Assembly (NCBI RefSeq): GCF_012933445.1
Contig: NZ_JABBNC010000052.1
Location: forward strand, 1-53,257
Direction of reading: 5' to 3'
DNA length: 53,257 bases
Source of the DNA: Actinoplanes sp. TBRC 11911
GTDB lineage: Bacteria > Actinomycetota > Actinomycetes > Mycobacteriales > Micromonosporaceae
Position 1 is the stretch's first letter. Each line of letters starts with the position of its first letter. The translations under genes and the position numbers were made by a program. The notes beneath the pieces were generated by a model. That model searched no databases. It was given only the letters and a program-made list of their open reading frames with translations, and was not told where the DNA came from. Below, in pieces: positions 28,639 through 38,263 of this stretch.

Positions 28639-29085
28639 ATGACCTTGAACCCCTACCACCACCGCGAGTGGCAGACAGACGCCGTTTTCGAGGCTCCGAC
28701 ACCGCCGCCACACTTGCGGCCGGTCAAACGGCCGCGCTGGCTCATCCCTGCTGCTGTCCTGGTGCTGGCCGGTGGGCTCTGGGTGCTGCACGACAAGAAC
28801 GTCATCTTCCGGGACTCCGGCATCCAGGCGTGCATGGATCTGCGCGACGGCGACAGCGAGATCCAACCGGGCGAGCCGCTGACCGAGCAGGGCCACCGGC
28901 GGCTGCGGGAGGTGTTCGCCGGCTCCCGTTACGCCGACATCCGTGAGCAGGGCACGAGGGTGGCGGACATGTTGAGGCGTTCCGTGCCGCCCGGGACGGG
29001 CCGCGATGTCCCAGAGCCGTTGATCCGGCAGTTGGACGCGTTTCAGGCAGCGTGCGCACACCACGGCGTTGTCGATCCCGACTGA
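28639..29085 (+). CDS. single-pass membrane protein, unknown function
   Basis: 148 residues: a cytoplasmic N-terminus with Pro-rich PTPPPHLRPVKRPR, one TM helix (WLIPAAVLVLAGGLWVL), and an extracytoplasmic domain with two cysteines (QACMDLRDGD and AACAHHGV) that may form a disulfide. The ATG at 28639 is chosen because the hydrophilic start and helix follow directly. Family not recognised. Confidence 0.6.
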   Translation: MTLNPYHHREWQTDAVFEAPTPPPHLRPVKRPRWLIPAAVLVLAGGLWVLHDKNVIFRDSGIQACMDLRDGDSEIQPGEPLTEQGHRRLREVFAGSRYADIREQGTRVADMLRRSVPPGTGRDVPEPLIRQLDAFQAACAHHGVVDPD

Positions 29086-29322
29086 AAGCCGCTTTCTCGG
29101 CGTGATGGCGCGTGTGCCGATTGGTCACCTTTAGTTGGTATTGCTGGCAGCTGCGTGCTTGCTGACTAGCCGAGGTGTTCTGTACTGGGGGTAGGGTTTG
29201 GGTGCCTGTGAGTGTAGGTTGTCTCACGTTCGATACTTGTGGACCAACCAAAACGTCGTACCCAGTCCTTATCGTGAGGATGTCGAGCGAGGCCCTCGGA
29301 CCACCCACTGGGAAGGCGCACC

Positions 29323-29529
29323 ATGACTCCACCGGCGACCGCTTCACAAGCCGACGACGAGGTTCAGGTCTTCAAGCCGTCCAAGGACGATTGGGCCGAC
29401 TTTGTCCAACAGGAGCTCGCTGCGCTCGGGATTACTTTGGCCGAGCTGCGCCGCCAAGCGCGGGAACGAGATTTTCAGTCCACGGCCGCTCGTGAGCTGT
29501 GGGTGATGATTGGTGACTCGCGAAGCTAG
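29323..29529 (+). CDS. small hypothetical protein, first of two-gene unit
   Basis: 68 residues: a disordered start and an amphipathic segment DDWADFVQQELAALGITLAELRRQARERDF, then WVMIGDSRS. The segment resembles the first helices of small helix-turn-helix or antitoxin proteins, but no fold can be asserted. GGGAAGG precedes the ATG. It overlaps the next gene by 17-20 bases. The surrounding DNA is less GC-rich than the purine region. Confidence 0.55.
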   Translation: MTPPATASQADDEVQVFKPSKDDWADFVQQELAALGITLAELRRQARERDFQSTAARELWVMIGDSRS

Positions 29530-30004
29530 CCTGGTTGCGATCGCACGCACCTTCGTGGACGAGCTGAAGGGACTGCTGAACACAACGGACGACTATGAGC
29601 GTGACAAGGTCGACTACCCGGATGCCCACGTACAGATAAATGCGCGCAGCGAGGCCTGGGACGCGCTTCTCGTCGCGAGCGGCAAAGAACGAGGGAGCCT
29701 GGGCAAGCTGCACCTTCCAACCGGTGGCCGGCGCTACCGACCGTCCATCGAGGACGTCCTGGAAATGCTTATCGACGAGGGCGTTCTCGACCCGAAGCCA
29801 GGCACCAGGAACCGGCTCGCGGCGAGCCGCGAGAAGTTTCAGCGGCGCCAGCTTCGCGCAGCAATCCGTCGCGACCCGTTGGCAGCCGTGTTGGAGCTAC
29901 GCGATGCGGGCTACGAAATTCGCGAACCCGACCAGGTCGCCGCACCCGTCGTGCCTATCGGATCGGCCAAGGGTCGTCGGTCCGAACGAGGGAAGAAGCG
30001 CTGA
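29513..30004 (+). CDS. hypothetical basic protein, second of two-gene unit
   Basis: 163 residues (GTG at 29513; a TTG at 29510 is equally possible). Helical and charged, with GRRYRPSIEDVLEMLIDEGVLDPKPG, which looks like a winged-helix element, and a basic Lys/Arg tail. No family recognised. Overlap with the preceding gene indicates a joint product pair. Confidence 0.6.
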   Translation: MTREASLVAIARTFVDELKGLLNTTDDYERDKVDYPDAHVQINARSEAWDALLVASGKERGSLGKLHLPTGGRRYRPSIEDVLEMLIDEGVLDPKPGTRNRLAASREKFQRRQLRAAIRRDPLAAVLELRDAGYEIREPDQVAAPVVPIGSAKGRRSERGKKR

Positions 30005-30175
30005 GAGAATCTGTGGCGTGCCCGTCGGATCGCCTAGGGCATTTATGGGTCGGGATGCTGAGTGCGAGCGATGGCCTTCACGGCCTCCCCGGCGTCTGCC
30101 AACTCGGCGACGCTTGGAGGGCAACGGGCCGACCGGCTCAGCCATCACCTTGCCCCCATCGACAATGATCGAAGG

Positions 30176-30883
30176 ATGGGACTGTTTCGCAGAGGTGGTA
30201 GGACGGCCGACCCCTACGGCCGCGGCCGGGAAGCGGACGAGGCGATCGGTGAGGCCCTAGGGCTGCCGCTGGCGCAGGTGCGGCCGATCACCGACATCCT
30301 GCGACGTCCGGTCACGGATCAGCTCTGCGATCTGCTGCCCGGCGTCGAGAACAGCAGCGCGGCCCGCCTGCTGATCCTGGTCTGCGGCACCGGAGCGCAG
30401 ATGTCGGTCACCGCGGCGCAGGCGCAGCGGCCGGACATCGCCTTCGGGCACCTGGCCGCCGCGGCGCTGCCCAGCATGATGCTGCTCGCGGTCACGAACG
30501 AGCTGATCCGCCGCTACGACGTGAACCACCCGTCGGTGCCGTTCGCGGAGCACCGCGACACCGCGCCGCCCGCGCCGACGCCGCAACTGCGGGCCGCGCG
30601 CGCCGATGCCACCTGCGAGCCGGGCGTCGCACAAAGTACCGCGGCCGCCGTCGCCCGCGCGGTGCACGCCTCCACGCCCGACCCGTTGACGCGGGCGTGG
30701 GGCGGTTGGGCCCTCCTGGCTGCGTCCACCGCGATCGCCGATCATCAGGGCCAGCTGCCCGAGCCGGGCCGCGCGAGGCATCGGCCGGCGGACAAGCGGG
30801 CCGGGGCGAGCGCCGCCGGCTTCTCGTATCAGTTCGGGCGGACCGTCCTGGCCGGCTCGGCAGTGATCATGATCGAGGCCTGA
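30176..30883 (+). CDS. hypothetical protein
   Basis: 235 residues. The N-terminus (MGLFRRGGRTADPYGRG) is basic, the middle helical with LLILVCGTGAQMSVTAAQAQ and LAAAALPSMMLLAVTNELIRRYDV, the rest Ala/Pro-rich. The hydrophobic parts are not clearly transmembrane. No recognised domain. GAAGG touches the ATG at 30176. Confidence 0.55.
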   Translation: MGLFRRGGRTADPYGRGREADEAIGEALGLPLAQVRPITDILRRPVTDQLCDLLPGVENSSAARLLILVCGTGAQMSVTAAQAQRPDIAFGHLAAAALPSMMLLAVTNELIRRYDVNHPSVPFAEHRDTAPPAPTPQLRAARADATCEPGVAQSTAAAVARAVHASTPDPLTRAWGGWALLAASTAIADHQGQLPEPGRARHRPADKRAGASAAGFSYQFGRTVLAGSAVIMIEA

Positions 30884-31028
30884 CGGACAAAAGTCCCAGA
30901 CCCGGCCGGCGGGTGAGTATGACCGTCAGTGACTCATGGCTTCCGCCGACCAGGGGCCTGACCTCACTCCACGATTACTTAACCGCAGGTCAGCGGCAAC
31001 ATCTTGGCGGAAAGTACAGGGCTGTAGT

Positions 31029-31133
31029 TCACCGTCGGTAAAGAACGACGGCGATGAACACCCCGTACGCGATGAGGAACGCCGCGATCAGCGCCGCCGT
31101 CAAGCCAGGCCCCACGATGTGCTCGTCATCCAT
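31029..31133 (-). CDS. 34-residue single-helix membrane peptide (putative)
   Basis: A short reading frame encoding a charged start (MDDEHIVGPG), one clean hydrophobic helix (LTAALIAAFLIAYGVFIAVV) and LYRR at the end. This is the classic layout of small bacterial membrane proteins, with basic residues on the C-terminal side. It starts 24 bases after the SnoaL-like gene on the same strand. No clear ribosome site, so it is tentative. Confidence 0.4.
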   Translation of the reverse strand: MDDEHIVGPGLTAALIAAFLIAYGVFIAVVLYRR

Positions 31134-31157
31134 GCCGGTACAACGAGCCGGCACCGC

Positions 31158-31589
31158 CTACGGCTGCAGATCCACCGATGCCCGGAACGAACCGTCCATG
31201 TAGAACGGAACCGACTGGTGCTCGTGCGCGATCAGCCAACGCCCGTCGACCCGGCGCAACCCGACCGTCACCCGGTACCACAGCGTGAACTCCTCGTCGC
31301 CACCCACCGGAGTCGCGCTCATCGACTCGATACTGGTCGCGTACGCCACGTTCGCGTCCGCGTGGATCTCCAGCTCGGTCACCTCGCGCTTCGGCGGCGC
31401 CTGGAACGTGGCCAGCCACGCGGTCAGCGGGCCCGGGTCGCCGCTCTCGGCCCGCTGCTTCAGCGGCGGAGCCAGGCTGAACTGCACCCACTCCGGGACG
31501 TAGTAGGCCAGCACGGCCCGGGCGTCACCCGACGTCATCGCGGCCGCCCGACCCTCGATCACCTCGCGAATTTCCTGCTCAGCACTCAC
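31158..31589 (-). CDS. SnoaL/NTF2-like protein
   Basis: 143 residues of the NTF2-like fold: an N-terminal helix (EQEIREVIEGRAAAMTSGDARAVLAYYVPE), then strands ending LWYRVTVGLRRVDGRWLIAHEHQSVPF, the typical DUF4440/SnoaL ending. Such proteins bind small ligands or act as isomerases. GTG at 31589 with AAAGGTGG upstream; divergent from the YCII-ECF42 pair, a common association for this sigma factor group. Confidence 0.8.
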   Translation of the reverse strand: MSAEQEIREVIEGRAAAMTSGDARAVLAYYVPEWVQFSLAPPLKQRAESGDPGPLTAWLATFQAPPKREVTELEIHADANVAYATSIESMSATPVGGDEEFTLWYRVTVGLRRVDGRWLIAHEHQSVPFYMDGSFRASVDLQP

Positions 31590-31688
31590 GGCAAACCACC
31601 TTTCGAAGAAACTTTCGCCGCTACGTCGAAGCCACGCCGCCGGTTTCGACATGAAGATGGGAGAGCCGGTAGAGAGGAAGCGCGGACC

Positions 31689-32047
31689 ATGAAATATCTG
31701 ATCCTCATTCAGTCCAATCCTCGCAGCTTGGCAGCGTGGGACAAGATGTCCGACGCGGAGCGCATGGACTTCGGCGTCGGTCACCTGAAACTGACCGACG
31801 AGATGATCGAGGCGGGGGTGCACGTCGCCTCCGAGGGTCTTGCCGACCCGACGCTGGCCAAATGGGTCTCCGTGCGCAACGGCGAGACGATCGCGTCTGA
31901 TGGGCCGTTTGCCGAGGTCAAGGAGCATCTGGCCGGTTTCTACCTGATCGACTGCCCGAGCGAGCAGGAGGCGATCGGCTGGGCCGCGAAGGTGCCCGAC
32001 GCCCTGCACACCGAGGTCGAGGTGCGCCCGGTGCTGGACATGAGCGG

Positions 32048-32060
<13 letters not shown>
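31689..32060 (+). CDS. YCII-related DGPF protein
   Basis: 123 residues, YCII fold, carrying the diagnostic DGPFAEVKEHLAGFYLID segment and the catalytic-type His/Asp pattern of the family. DGPF proteins are the usual genomic partners and regulon members of ECF42 sigma factors. It overlaps the sigma factor gene by 13 bases. Confidence 0.9.
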
Positions 32061-33244
<1,184 letters not shown>

Positions 33245-33254
33245 GTTGCGCCCT

Positions 33255-33980
33255 GTGCGCATCGGTGCCTACGTCGACGGTTTCAACCTCTACTACGGGG
33301 GTCGGAGCCTCTGCGGCCGTGGCACTCCCGGGTGGCGCTGGCTGGACATACGGGCGCTGCTCAACCGCCACCTGACCTGGCCGGACTCGCACCTGGCAAA
33401 GATCACCTACTGCACCGCGGTGATCGACGCGGCCACCAACGCGTCCGGCTACCACGATCAAGACATCTATCTGCGGGCGCTACGGGCCGCGAGGTCGGTC
33501 GATCACATCGAGTTCGGCACGTATGTGGCGCGGGTCAAGCAGTCACCGCTCGCGGTTCGCGCTTCCGTGCAGAGCGGCCGGCCCGAGGTGGTGCACCCGC
33601 AGTGGCCGATCGTCGTGCAGGACGCCGAGGGCAAGCCCATCCCGGACGCGGTGTTCATGGTCTCCTACGCCCACCGCGAGGAGAAGGGCTCCGACGTCAA
33701 CGTGGCCTCACACCTGCTGGTCGACGTCCTGACCAGCACGGTTGACGCGGCAATCGTGATCTCCAACGACAGCGATCTCAAATTCCCCATCCGGTACGCC
33801 CGTACGAAGGTCCCGGTCGGCGTCATCAATCCGACGGACAGTTACACGGCGGGCGCCCTGCGCGGGAAGCCGGACGAGGGCGTCGGCCGGCACTGGTGGC
33901 GCACGCTGACCGCCGACGACTTCCGGGCGTCGCAGCTTCCCGACCCGGTGGACGCGTTGACCAGGCCCGAGGGCTGGTAG
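33255..33980 (+). CDS. NYN (PIN-like) domain protein
   Basis: 241 residues of the NYN branch of PIN-like nucleases. RIGAYVDGFNLYYG opens the fold with its conserved Asp and Asn; the second acidic cluster VISNDSDLKFPIRYAR is the LabA/NYN active-site element. Likely a metal-dependent RNase. A basic/aromatic tail (RHWWRTL) ends the domain. No antitoxin-like neighbour. Confidence 0.88.
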   Translation: MRIGAYVDGFNLYYGGRSLCGRGTPGWRWLDIRALLNRHLTWPDSHLAKITYCTAVIDAATNASGYHDQDIYLRALRAARSVDHIEFGTYVARVKQSPLAVRASVQSGRPEVVHPQWPIVVQDAEGKPIPDAVFMVSYAHREEKGSDVNVASHLLVDVLTSTVDAAIVISNDSDLKFPIRYARTKVPVGVINPTDSYTAGALRGKPDEGVGRHWWRTLTADDFRASQLPDPVDALTRPEGW

Positions 33981-33997
33981 CCTGAACTCACTACACA

Positions 33998-34022
33998 CCC
34001 GGTCCACTCGTGGGGCCGGGTT
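33998..34022. terminator. bidirectional terminator between NYN and hydrolase genes
   Basis: ACCCGGTCC and GGGGCCGGGT pair imperfectly around a short loop, followed by TTTCTT on the plus strand. Confidence 0.5.
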
Positions 34023-34025
34023 TCT

Positions 34026-34868
34026 TCATCTCACCCAGGCGCCCACACGGTTGAGCAGCTCACGCCCCGTGGGATGCCCCTCGTCCAAGGTCGACAGAGA
34101 GAACGCGTGCGGCATCCCCTCGTACACGTCGATCCGCGTCTCCACCCCCACCGTGGCAGCGGCCTCGCCGAAGCGCATGGTGTCGTCGAGCAGTGCCTCT
34201 GCCCCGCCCACGGCGAGCAGCAGCGGCGGCATCTCCCGTAGATCCCCGAAGATCGGCGACTGCGGCGCCTGATCGGCGGGTGCTCCGGCCAGGTAGGCAC
34301 CGATGAACGACGCGAGCAACTCGCGGGTGACCCCGGCATCCGAGGCCGTGTTCGTGTCGATCGAGGCGCTCTGCAACGACAGGTCGGTCACCGCCGAGAC
34401 GGTGATGACCCCGGCCGGCTTTTCCGCGGCCTCCAGCCGGAGCATCGCTGACAGCGCCAGCGCGGCCCCCGACGACTCGCTGAAGAACACGACCTTGTCC
34501 GCCGGGATGTGGCCGAGCAGGGCCCGATAGATGTCGACCACCGCATCGAGCGGCGCCGGATAGGGATTTTCCGGCGCGAGCGGATAGTGCACCACCAGCG
34601 CGGGCCGCCGCGTCGCCTGCGAGATCCGCTCGGCGAGAAGGTTCATCAGGGGCGGATTGCGGTGCGTGAACCCACCACCGTGCACGTAAACAATCACACC
34701 GTTTTCAACCGACGCACCGGCCGCGGTCACCCAATGCTCCCCAACCGGCAGCGGCGCCTCGATCGACGCACCCACCGGCAGGCTCAGATCGCGCCCACCG
34801 AGGCCGGTCATCGTGGCAAGCAGTGCAGCCCGCTCGTCGGCAGAGCAGGGGATCTTGTCGACGTTCAT
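34026..34868 (-). CDS. alpha/beta hydrolase, HSL family
   Basis: 280-residue esterase of the hormone-sensitive-lipase group. VYVHGGGFTHRN is the oxyanion-hole HGGG motif; the nucleophile elbow is FSESSGAALA, where the usual first Gly of GxSxG is Ser; Asp lies in LLDDT after AVGGAEAL, and His in GMPHAFS. The ATG at 34868 starts the protein; longer frames are antisense to the monooxygenase. It shares an intergenic region with the divergent monooxygenase. Confidence 0.88.
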   Translation of the reverse strand: MNVDKIPCSADERAALLATMTGLGGRDLSLPVGASIEAPLPVGEHWVTAAGASVENGVIVYVHGGGFTHRNPPLMNLLAERISQATRRPALVVHYPLAPENPYPAPLDAVVDIYRALLGHIPADKVVFFSESSGAALALSAMLRLEAAEKPAGVITVSAVTDLSLQSASIDTNTASDAGVTRELLASFIGAYLAGAPADQAPQSPIFGDLREMPPLLLAVGGAEALLDDTMRFGEAAATVGVETRIDVYEGMPHAFSLSTLDEGHPTGRELLNRVGAWVR

Positions 34869-34962
34869 GTCGCCGATCCAACGGTGAGCGACGCTCGCCC
34901 GCAACCGGATTACGGCGGTGGCGGGGGTCATAAGCGTCCGGGTGAAGCGGGCGTGCCGGCCA

Positions 34963-34997
34963 ACGTTCGTGCGACGAATAAACGTTCTTGCGACGAA
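34963..34997. promoter_or_regulatory. paired palindromic operator-like repeats
   Basis: ACGTTCGTGCGACGAA (34963-34978) and ACGTTCTTGCGACGAA (34982-34997) are 15/16-identical direct copies spaced 19 bases apart. Each is itself a dyad (GTTCGT...ACGAA). The pair sits between the divergent hydrolase and monooxygenase genes, where a dimeric repressor could bind twice. Confidence 0.6.
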
Positions 34998-35018
34998 CAA
35001 CGGAGAGCGGAGATCTGG

Positions 35019-36254
35019 GTGCGCACCATATTGATCATCGGAGCGGGGCAGTCGGGCCTGCAGCTGGCCCTCGGATTGCAGGCACGCCGATACGACGTCA
35101 CCGTGATGACCGATCGCGGTCCGTACGACGTCCGGGCAGGCAACGTCCTCTCGACGCAGGTCATGTTCGCGAACGCCGTCGCAACCGAGCGCTCTCTCGG
35201 TCTCGACCTTTGGACGGACCAGGCCCCGCGCATCGACGGCCTGGGGATCTCGGTGGCCGGCCCCGACGCCGCCCGAGTGATCAACTGGGTGGGGAATCTC
35301 GACGGACCCGCGCAATCGGTGGACCAACGGCTGAAGATGGCGCATTGGCTGGAGACCTTCGCCGCGCGAGGCGGCCAGGTCATCGTGCGCACGGCCGACG
35401 CGGCGGAAATCGACCGGATGTCGGCGCGTTACGACCTCGTGCTGGTGGCCACGGGCCGGGGTGGGACAGCATCGCTGTTCGAACGTGATTCCGCGCGCTC
35501 GCCCTACGACTCTCCGCAGCGCGCGCTGGCCGTGGCGTACGTGCACGGTCTGGCGCCCCGGCCCGAGTACGACTTCCAAGCCGTGCGCGCCAACCTCATC
35601 CCCGGTGCCGGCGAACTGTTCGTCATGCCCTGCCTGACCGCGTCCGGCCCGTGCGACATCCTGTTCTGGGAGGGCGTGCCCGGCGGTCCGCTGGACGTTT
35701 TCGGCGACGTCCGCGATCCCGCCGAGCATCTGGAGCGCACCCTCGAGCTCATGCGCGCCTTCACGCCGTGGGAGCACGAGCGTGCCGCGAATGGGGTAGA
35801 GCTGACCGACAAGCGCGCGGTGCTCTCCGGCAGGATGATCCCGGTCGTGCGGCACCCGGTGGCCGAGTTGCCCAGCGGCAGGCTCGTCCTGGGAGTCGCC
35901 GACGTCGTCGTCGCGAACGATCCGATCACCGGCCAGGGATCCAACAGTGCGGCCAAGTGCGCCGCCGTCTACCTGGCAGCCATCCTCGAGCACGGCGACA
36001 AGCCGTTCGACCGCGCGTTCATGGAGGCGGCCTTCGACCGGTACTGGCAGGTCGCGGAGCCCGTCACGACATGGACCAACGCCATGCTCGCACCGCCGCC
36101 GGAGCATGTGCTGCAGCTGATCGGTGCGGCCGGTTCCGCCCAGCCGGTGGCGGACCGGTTCGCCAACGCGTTCGACGACCCGGCCGACCTCGACGAGTGG
36201 TTCTTCGACCCGGATGCGGCCCAGGCCTACCTCACGTCTGTGACGCAGGGTTGA
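35019..36254 (+). CDS. styrene/indole monooxygenase-like FAD protein
   Basis: 411 residues. The FAD fold starts with RTILIIGAGQSGLQLALGLQ (GxGxxG), and the second FAD site is VANDPITGQGSNSAAKCA. Length and style match StyA-type two-component epoxidases, which use FADH2 from a separate reductase. No StyB-like reductase gene lies nearby. The GTG at 35019 follows GGAGAGCGGAG and starts right at the Rossmann strand. Confidence 0.82.
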   Translation: MRTILIIGAGQSGLQLALGLQARRYDVTVMTDRGPYDVRAGNVLSTQVMFANAVATERSLGLDLWTDQAPRIDGLGISVAGPDAARVINWVGNLDGPAQSVDQRLKMAHWLETFAARGGQVIVRTADAAEIDRMSARYDLVLVATGRGGTASLFERDSARSPYDSPQRALAVAYVHGLAPRPEYDFQAVRANLIPGAGELFVMPCLTASGPCDILFWEGVPGGPLDVFGDVRDPAEHLERTLELMRAFTPWEHERAANGVELTDKRAVLSGRMIPVVRHPVAELPSGRLVLGVADVVVANDPITGQGSNSAAKCAAVYLAAILEHGDKPFDRAFMEAAFDRYWQVAEPVTTWTNAMLAPPPEHVLQLIGAAGSAQPVADRFANAFDDPADLDEWFFDPDAAQAYLTSVTQG

Positions 36255-36448
36255 TACACGTCACCGTCGTCTGTCCGGTCCGGAGGGACATCGGTTGAGG
36301 AGGCGGTCCGGTTGGTCGTCCGGCGGCGCCGCGCACGATCGAACAGACTAGAAGGGCGGCGTGGCGGCCGGACGCCGGAACCGAGGCGAGTGAGCAATCC
36401 GTGAGCAACGGCAGGTCAGACTGGGTGCTGTCGGGCCGCGTGCGGTGC

Positions 36449-36775
36449 TCAAGCAATCAGCTCACCCAGAACTTCACGAGCGAGGTCCGACCACGGAGCG
36501 GAACGCTGTGTAGTTGGATTGATCTTGACGAGAGTGCGCACGCCGTGCGCATACTCCTCGGCCCCGTCCAACGACACCATCCGAAATCCGTGGCTGTAGC
36601 TGGTTGCGCCGAGCCGCTCGACCCAGACATGCACCAGGATCATCCCATAACGCCGCACTGGACGATCGAACGTAATCGTTATTTCCCGAACTAGCTGAAA
36701 CGAGTCCTCGAACCCCTCATCCGCGGCGTGGTACCCCCTCGACTTCCAAAACGAGAGAACCGCACGATCAACCAA
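36449..36775 (-). pseudogene. 5'-truncated hotdog thioesterase
   Basis: The frame encodes the second half of a 4-hydroxybenzoyl-CoA-thioesterase-like protein (VREITITFDRPV, HVWVERLGATSYSHGFRMVS, LVKINPTTQRSAPWSDL). The N-terminal half with the catalytic loop is missing. Upstream the frame continues into a tRNA-Phe-like 30-mer and unrelated DNA, so the gene appears to be cut at the boundary of the accessory island. An open frame continues to 36907 but its first part is not thioesterase sequence. Confidence 0.55.
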
Positions 36776-36805
36776 GGTCGAACCGCCGACCTTCAGATTT
36801 TCAGT
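36776..36805 (-). repeat. tRNA-Phe-derived 30-mer, candidate att site
   Basis: Matches the tRNA-Phe segment at 42036-42065 in 29 of 30 bases and in the same orientation, covering the anticodon loop through the T-loop. The flanking tRNA acceptor sequence is absent, so this is a displaced fragment and not a gene. Confidence 0.75.
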
Positions 36806-36985
36806 ATCCAGCCCATCACCGGGCGTGTCCGGGCACCACCGGGATATACGGGCTGACCTGCGGACGGCTTGAAGCGATACCAGGTAGTGCCTGGTGTGGT
36901 TCGGCACAAACGGGAGCAGTTCCCTAGCATGATCCCTAACGGCCGGCCGCCGCTGCGGTACGCGCAGATCGCGTACCTTTCGCCT

Positions 36986-37342
36986 TCAATTCCACCTTGT
37001 TGGGTAGGGCGTAACGCCTTCCTTTGAAACCCGAAGGACGATCGCGTCACGGGTGACGATCAACGTCTCAACGTCGCCAAGATTGTCGGTCATGACTTGG
37101 ACTGCCTCCAGGTCGACACAGGCCATCCAAATGTGGCGACCGAACGTGTTGCGCCGTCGGCGTCGAATGGCCTCCTTGTCGTGGGTCACAAGGATCGCGT
37201 TGTGATTGTCGGCGAAGACGGAGAGTTGGTCATCGTCTGCCGTGGCGAGGCCAACGGTGCTTGCGGTCTCGCAGGCGTGTCCTGCGCCGCGCAGCACGTT
37301 GCCGACCCCGGCGTCTATGTCGTGGTCGAGGAGGAAAAACAC
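36986..37342 (-). CDS. DUF5615 PIN-like putative toxin
   Basis: 118 residues of the DUF5615/Mut7-C-like PIN fold: FFLLDHDIDAGVGNVLRGAGH gives the first acidic residues, DDDQLSVFADNHNAILVTHDKEA the second cluster. Proteins of this family are predicted RNases and nearly always follow a DUF433 gene, as here. Start GTG at 37342, two bases beyond the DUF433 stop. Confidence 0.8.
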   Translation of the reverse strand: MFFLLDHDIDAGVGNVLRGAGHACETASTVGLATADDDQLSVFADNHNAILVTHDKEAIRRRRRNTFGRHIWMACVDLEAVQVMTDNLGDVETLIVTRDAIVLRVSKEGVTPYPTRWN

Positions 37343-37344
37343 CG

Positions 37345-37974
37345 TCAGGCACTCGCTGCGTTAGCTCGTGCCGCTTCGATGTCCGTCATGGTCAGGTCCG
37401 GAAATGCTCCGATGATCTCTTCTTCTGTGCGCCCGTGATCGAGCCATCGGAGAACGGTATCGACGGGTATGCGGGTTCCTGCGAAGACGGGCTTGTGTCC
37501 CATGGTTTTGCGACGGCGTTCGATCTTCCCGACCTCCGAGGGTTGCCGTCCCGCTCCGGCGCGGACCCTCGCCCTAATGAGTTCAAGATTCAATACCTGG
37601 TGAAAGACGAGCTGGTCGGGTGTTGCGCCGCCCTCCCAGCTGCCATCTGGGTGCTGGAAATAGACGTCCTTGCCGTGGGTGGCGAACACGAGATCGGTGA
37701 GCGGACGTTCGTAGCCGCGATCCGTAAGGTGCTTCACGACCTTGCGGACGTGCTGAAGTGAGAGGCCGCGCTGTCGGAGCTCCGCTACAACGAGCAGAGC
37801 CACGGCGTCGTCGAAGTCGTAGAGGCGGACGTTGGTGCGCAGGCTTAGCCGACGCTTGACGGCCGGTCGGACGACCTGAGTGAGGTCCCAGTACACGAGT
37901 TTGCTAAGGCTGACGCCGGCAATTTCGGCGGCCCGTTTCTCGGGGAAGGCAATCAGGCTGTCAACGGCGGGCAT
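37345..37974 (-). CDS. MerR-like HTH plus DUF433 putative antitoxin
   Basis: 209 residues in two parts. The N-terminal half has a MerR-like helix-turn-helix (RAAEIAGVSLSKLVYWDLTQVV and ALLVVAELRQRGLSLQHVRKVVKHL). The last 55 residues are a DUF433 domain (KPVFAGTRIPVDTVLRWLDHG, FPDLTMTDIEAA). DUF433 alone is about 75 residues, so this is the longer fused type. Probable autorepressor and antitoxin for the adjacent DUF5615 protein. ATG at 37974 preferred; 37992 is possible. Confidence 0.8.
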   Translation of the reverse strand: MPAVDSLIAFPEKRAAEIAGVSLSKLVYWDLTQVVRPAVKRRLSLRTNVRLYDFDDAVALLVVAELRQRGLSLQHVRKVVKHLTDRGYERPLTDLVFATHGKDVYFQHPDGSWEGGATPDQLVFHQVLNLELIRARVRAGAGRQPSEVGKIERRRKTMGHKPVFAGTRIPVDTVLRWLDHGRTEEEIIGAFPDLTMTDIEAARANAASA

Positions 37975-38026
37975 GATGGCAGCCTGACACATTCAGCGAC
38001 ATCGGGGATACCCAACAACCGCCCCA

Positions 38027-38263
38027 TCACTCCGGTCGGCCCGCTGGGGGCGTACGGGCCTCCCGCAGCAACTCATACACCACCTGTTGCGTCACGCCGA
38101 TGGCCTCAGCGATCTCGCCGACAGATCGGGTTCTGCGCTCCTGGGCCACCCTTGCTGCACGTATCTGACGCCATCGACTCATCTCTTGGCGGTGGCGCTC
38201 GACCTGCTGGCGAGCAAGTCGGTCTGCTTCGGCGATCGGGAGGTCAGCCACTTCGTAGGTCAT
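38027..38263 (-). CDS. small helix-turn-helix protein
   Basis: 78 residues: a helical basic N-terminus (ADRLARQQVERHRQEMSRWRQIRAARVAQE) and a C-terminal HTH (RSVGEIAEAIGVTQQVVYELLREA). It begins directly at the edge of a perfect 20-bp inverted repeat whose TACCCT lies six bases before the ATG, so it is probably leaderless and probably autoregulated through that repeat. Confidence 0.7.
   Translation of the reverse strand: MTYEVADLPIAEADRLARQQVERHRQEMSRWRQIRAARVAQERRTRSVGEIAEAIGVTQQVVYELLREARTPPAGRPE

Noticed and set aside
36449..36907. intact 152-residue thioesterase gene
   Set aside because: Only the second half is thioesterase-like; the first 50 codons include the tRNA-derived 30-mer, so I call it truncated.
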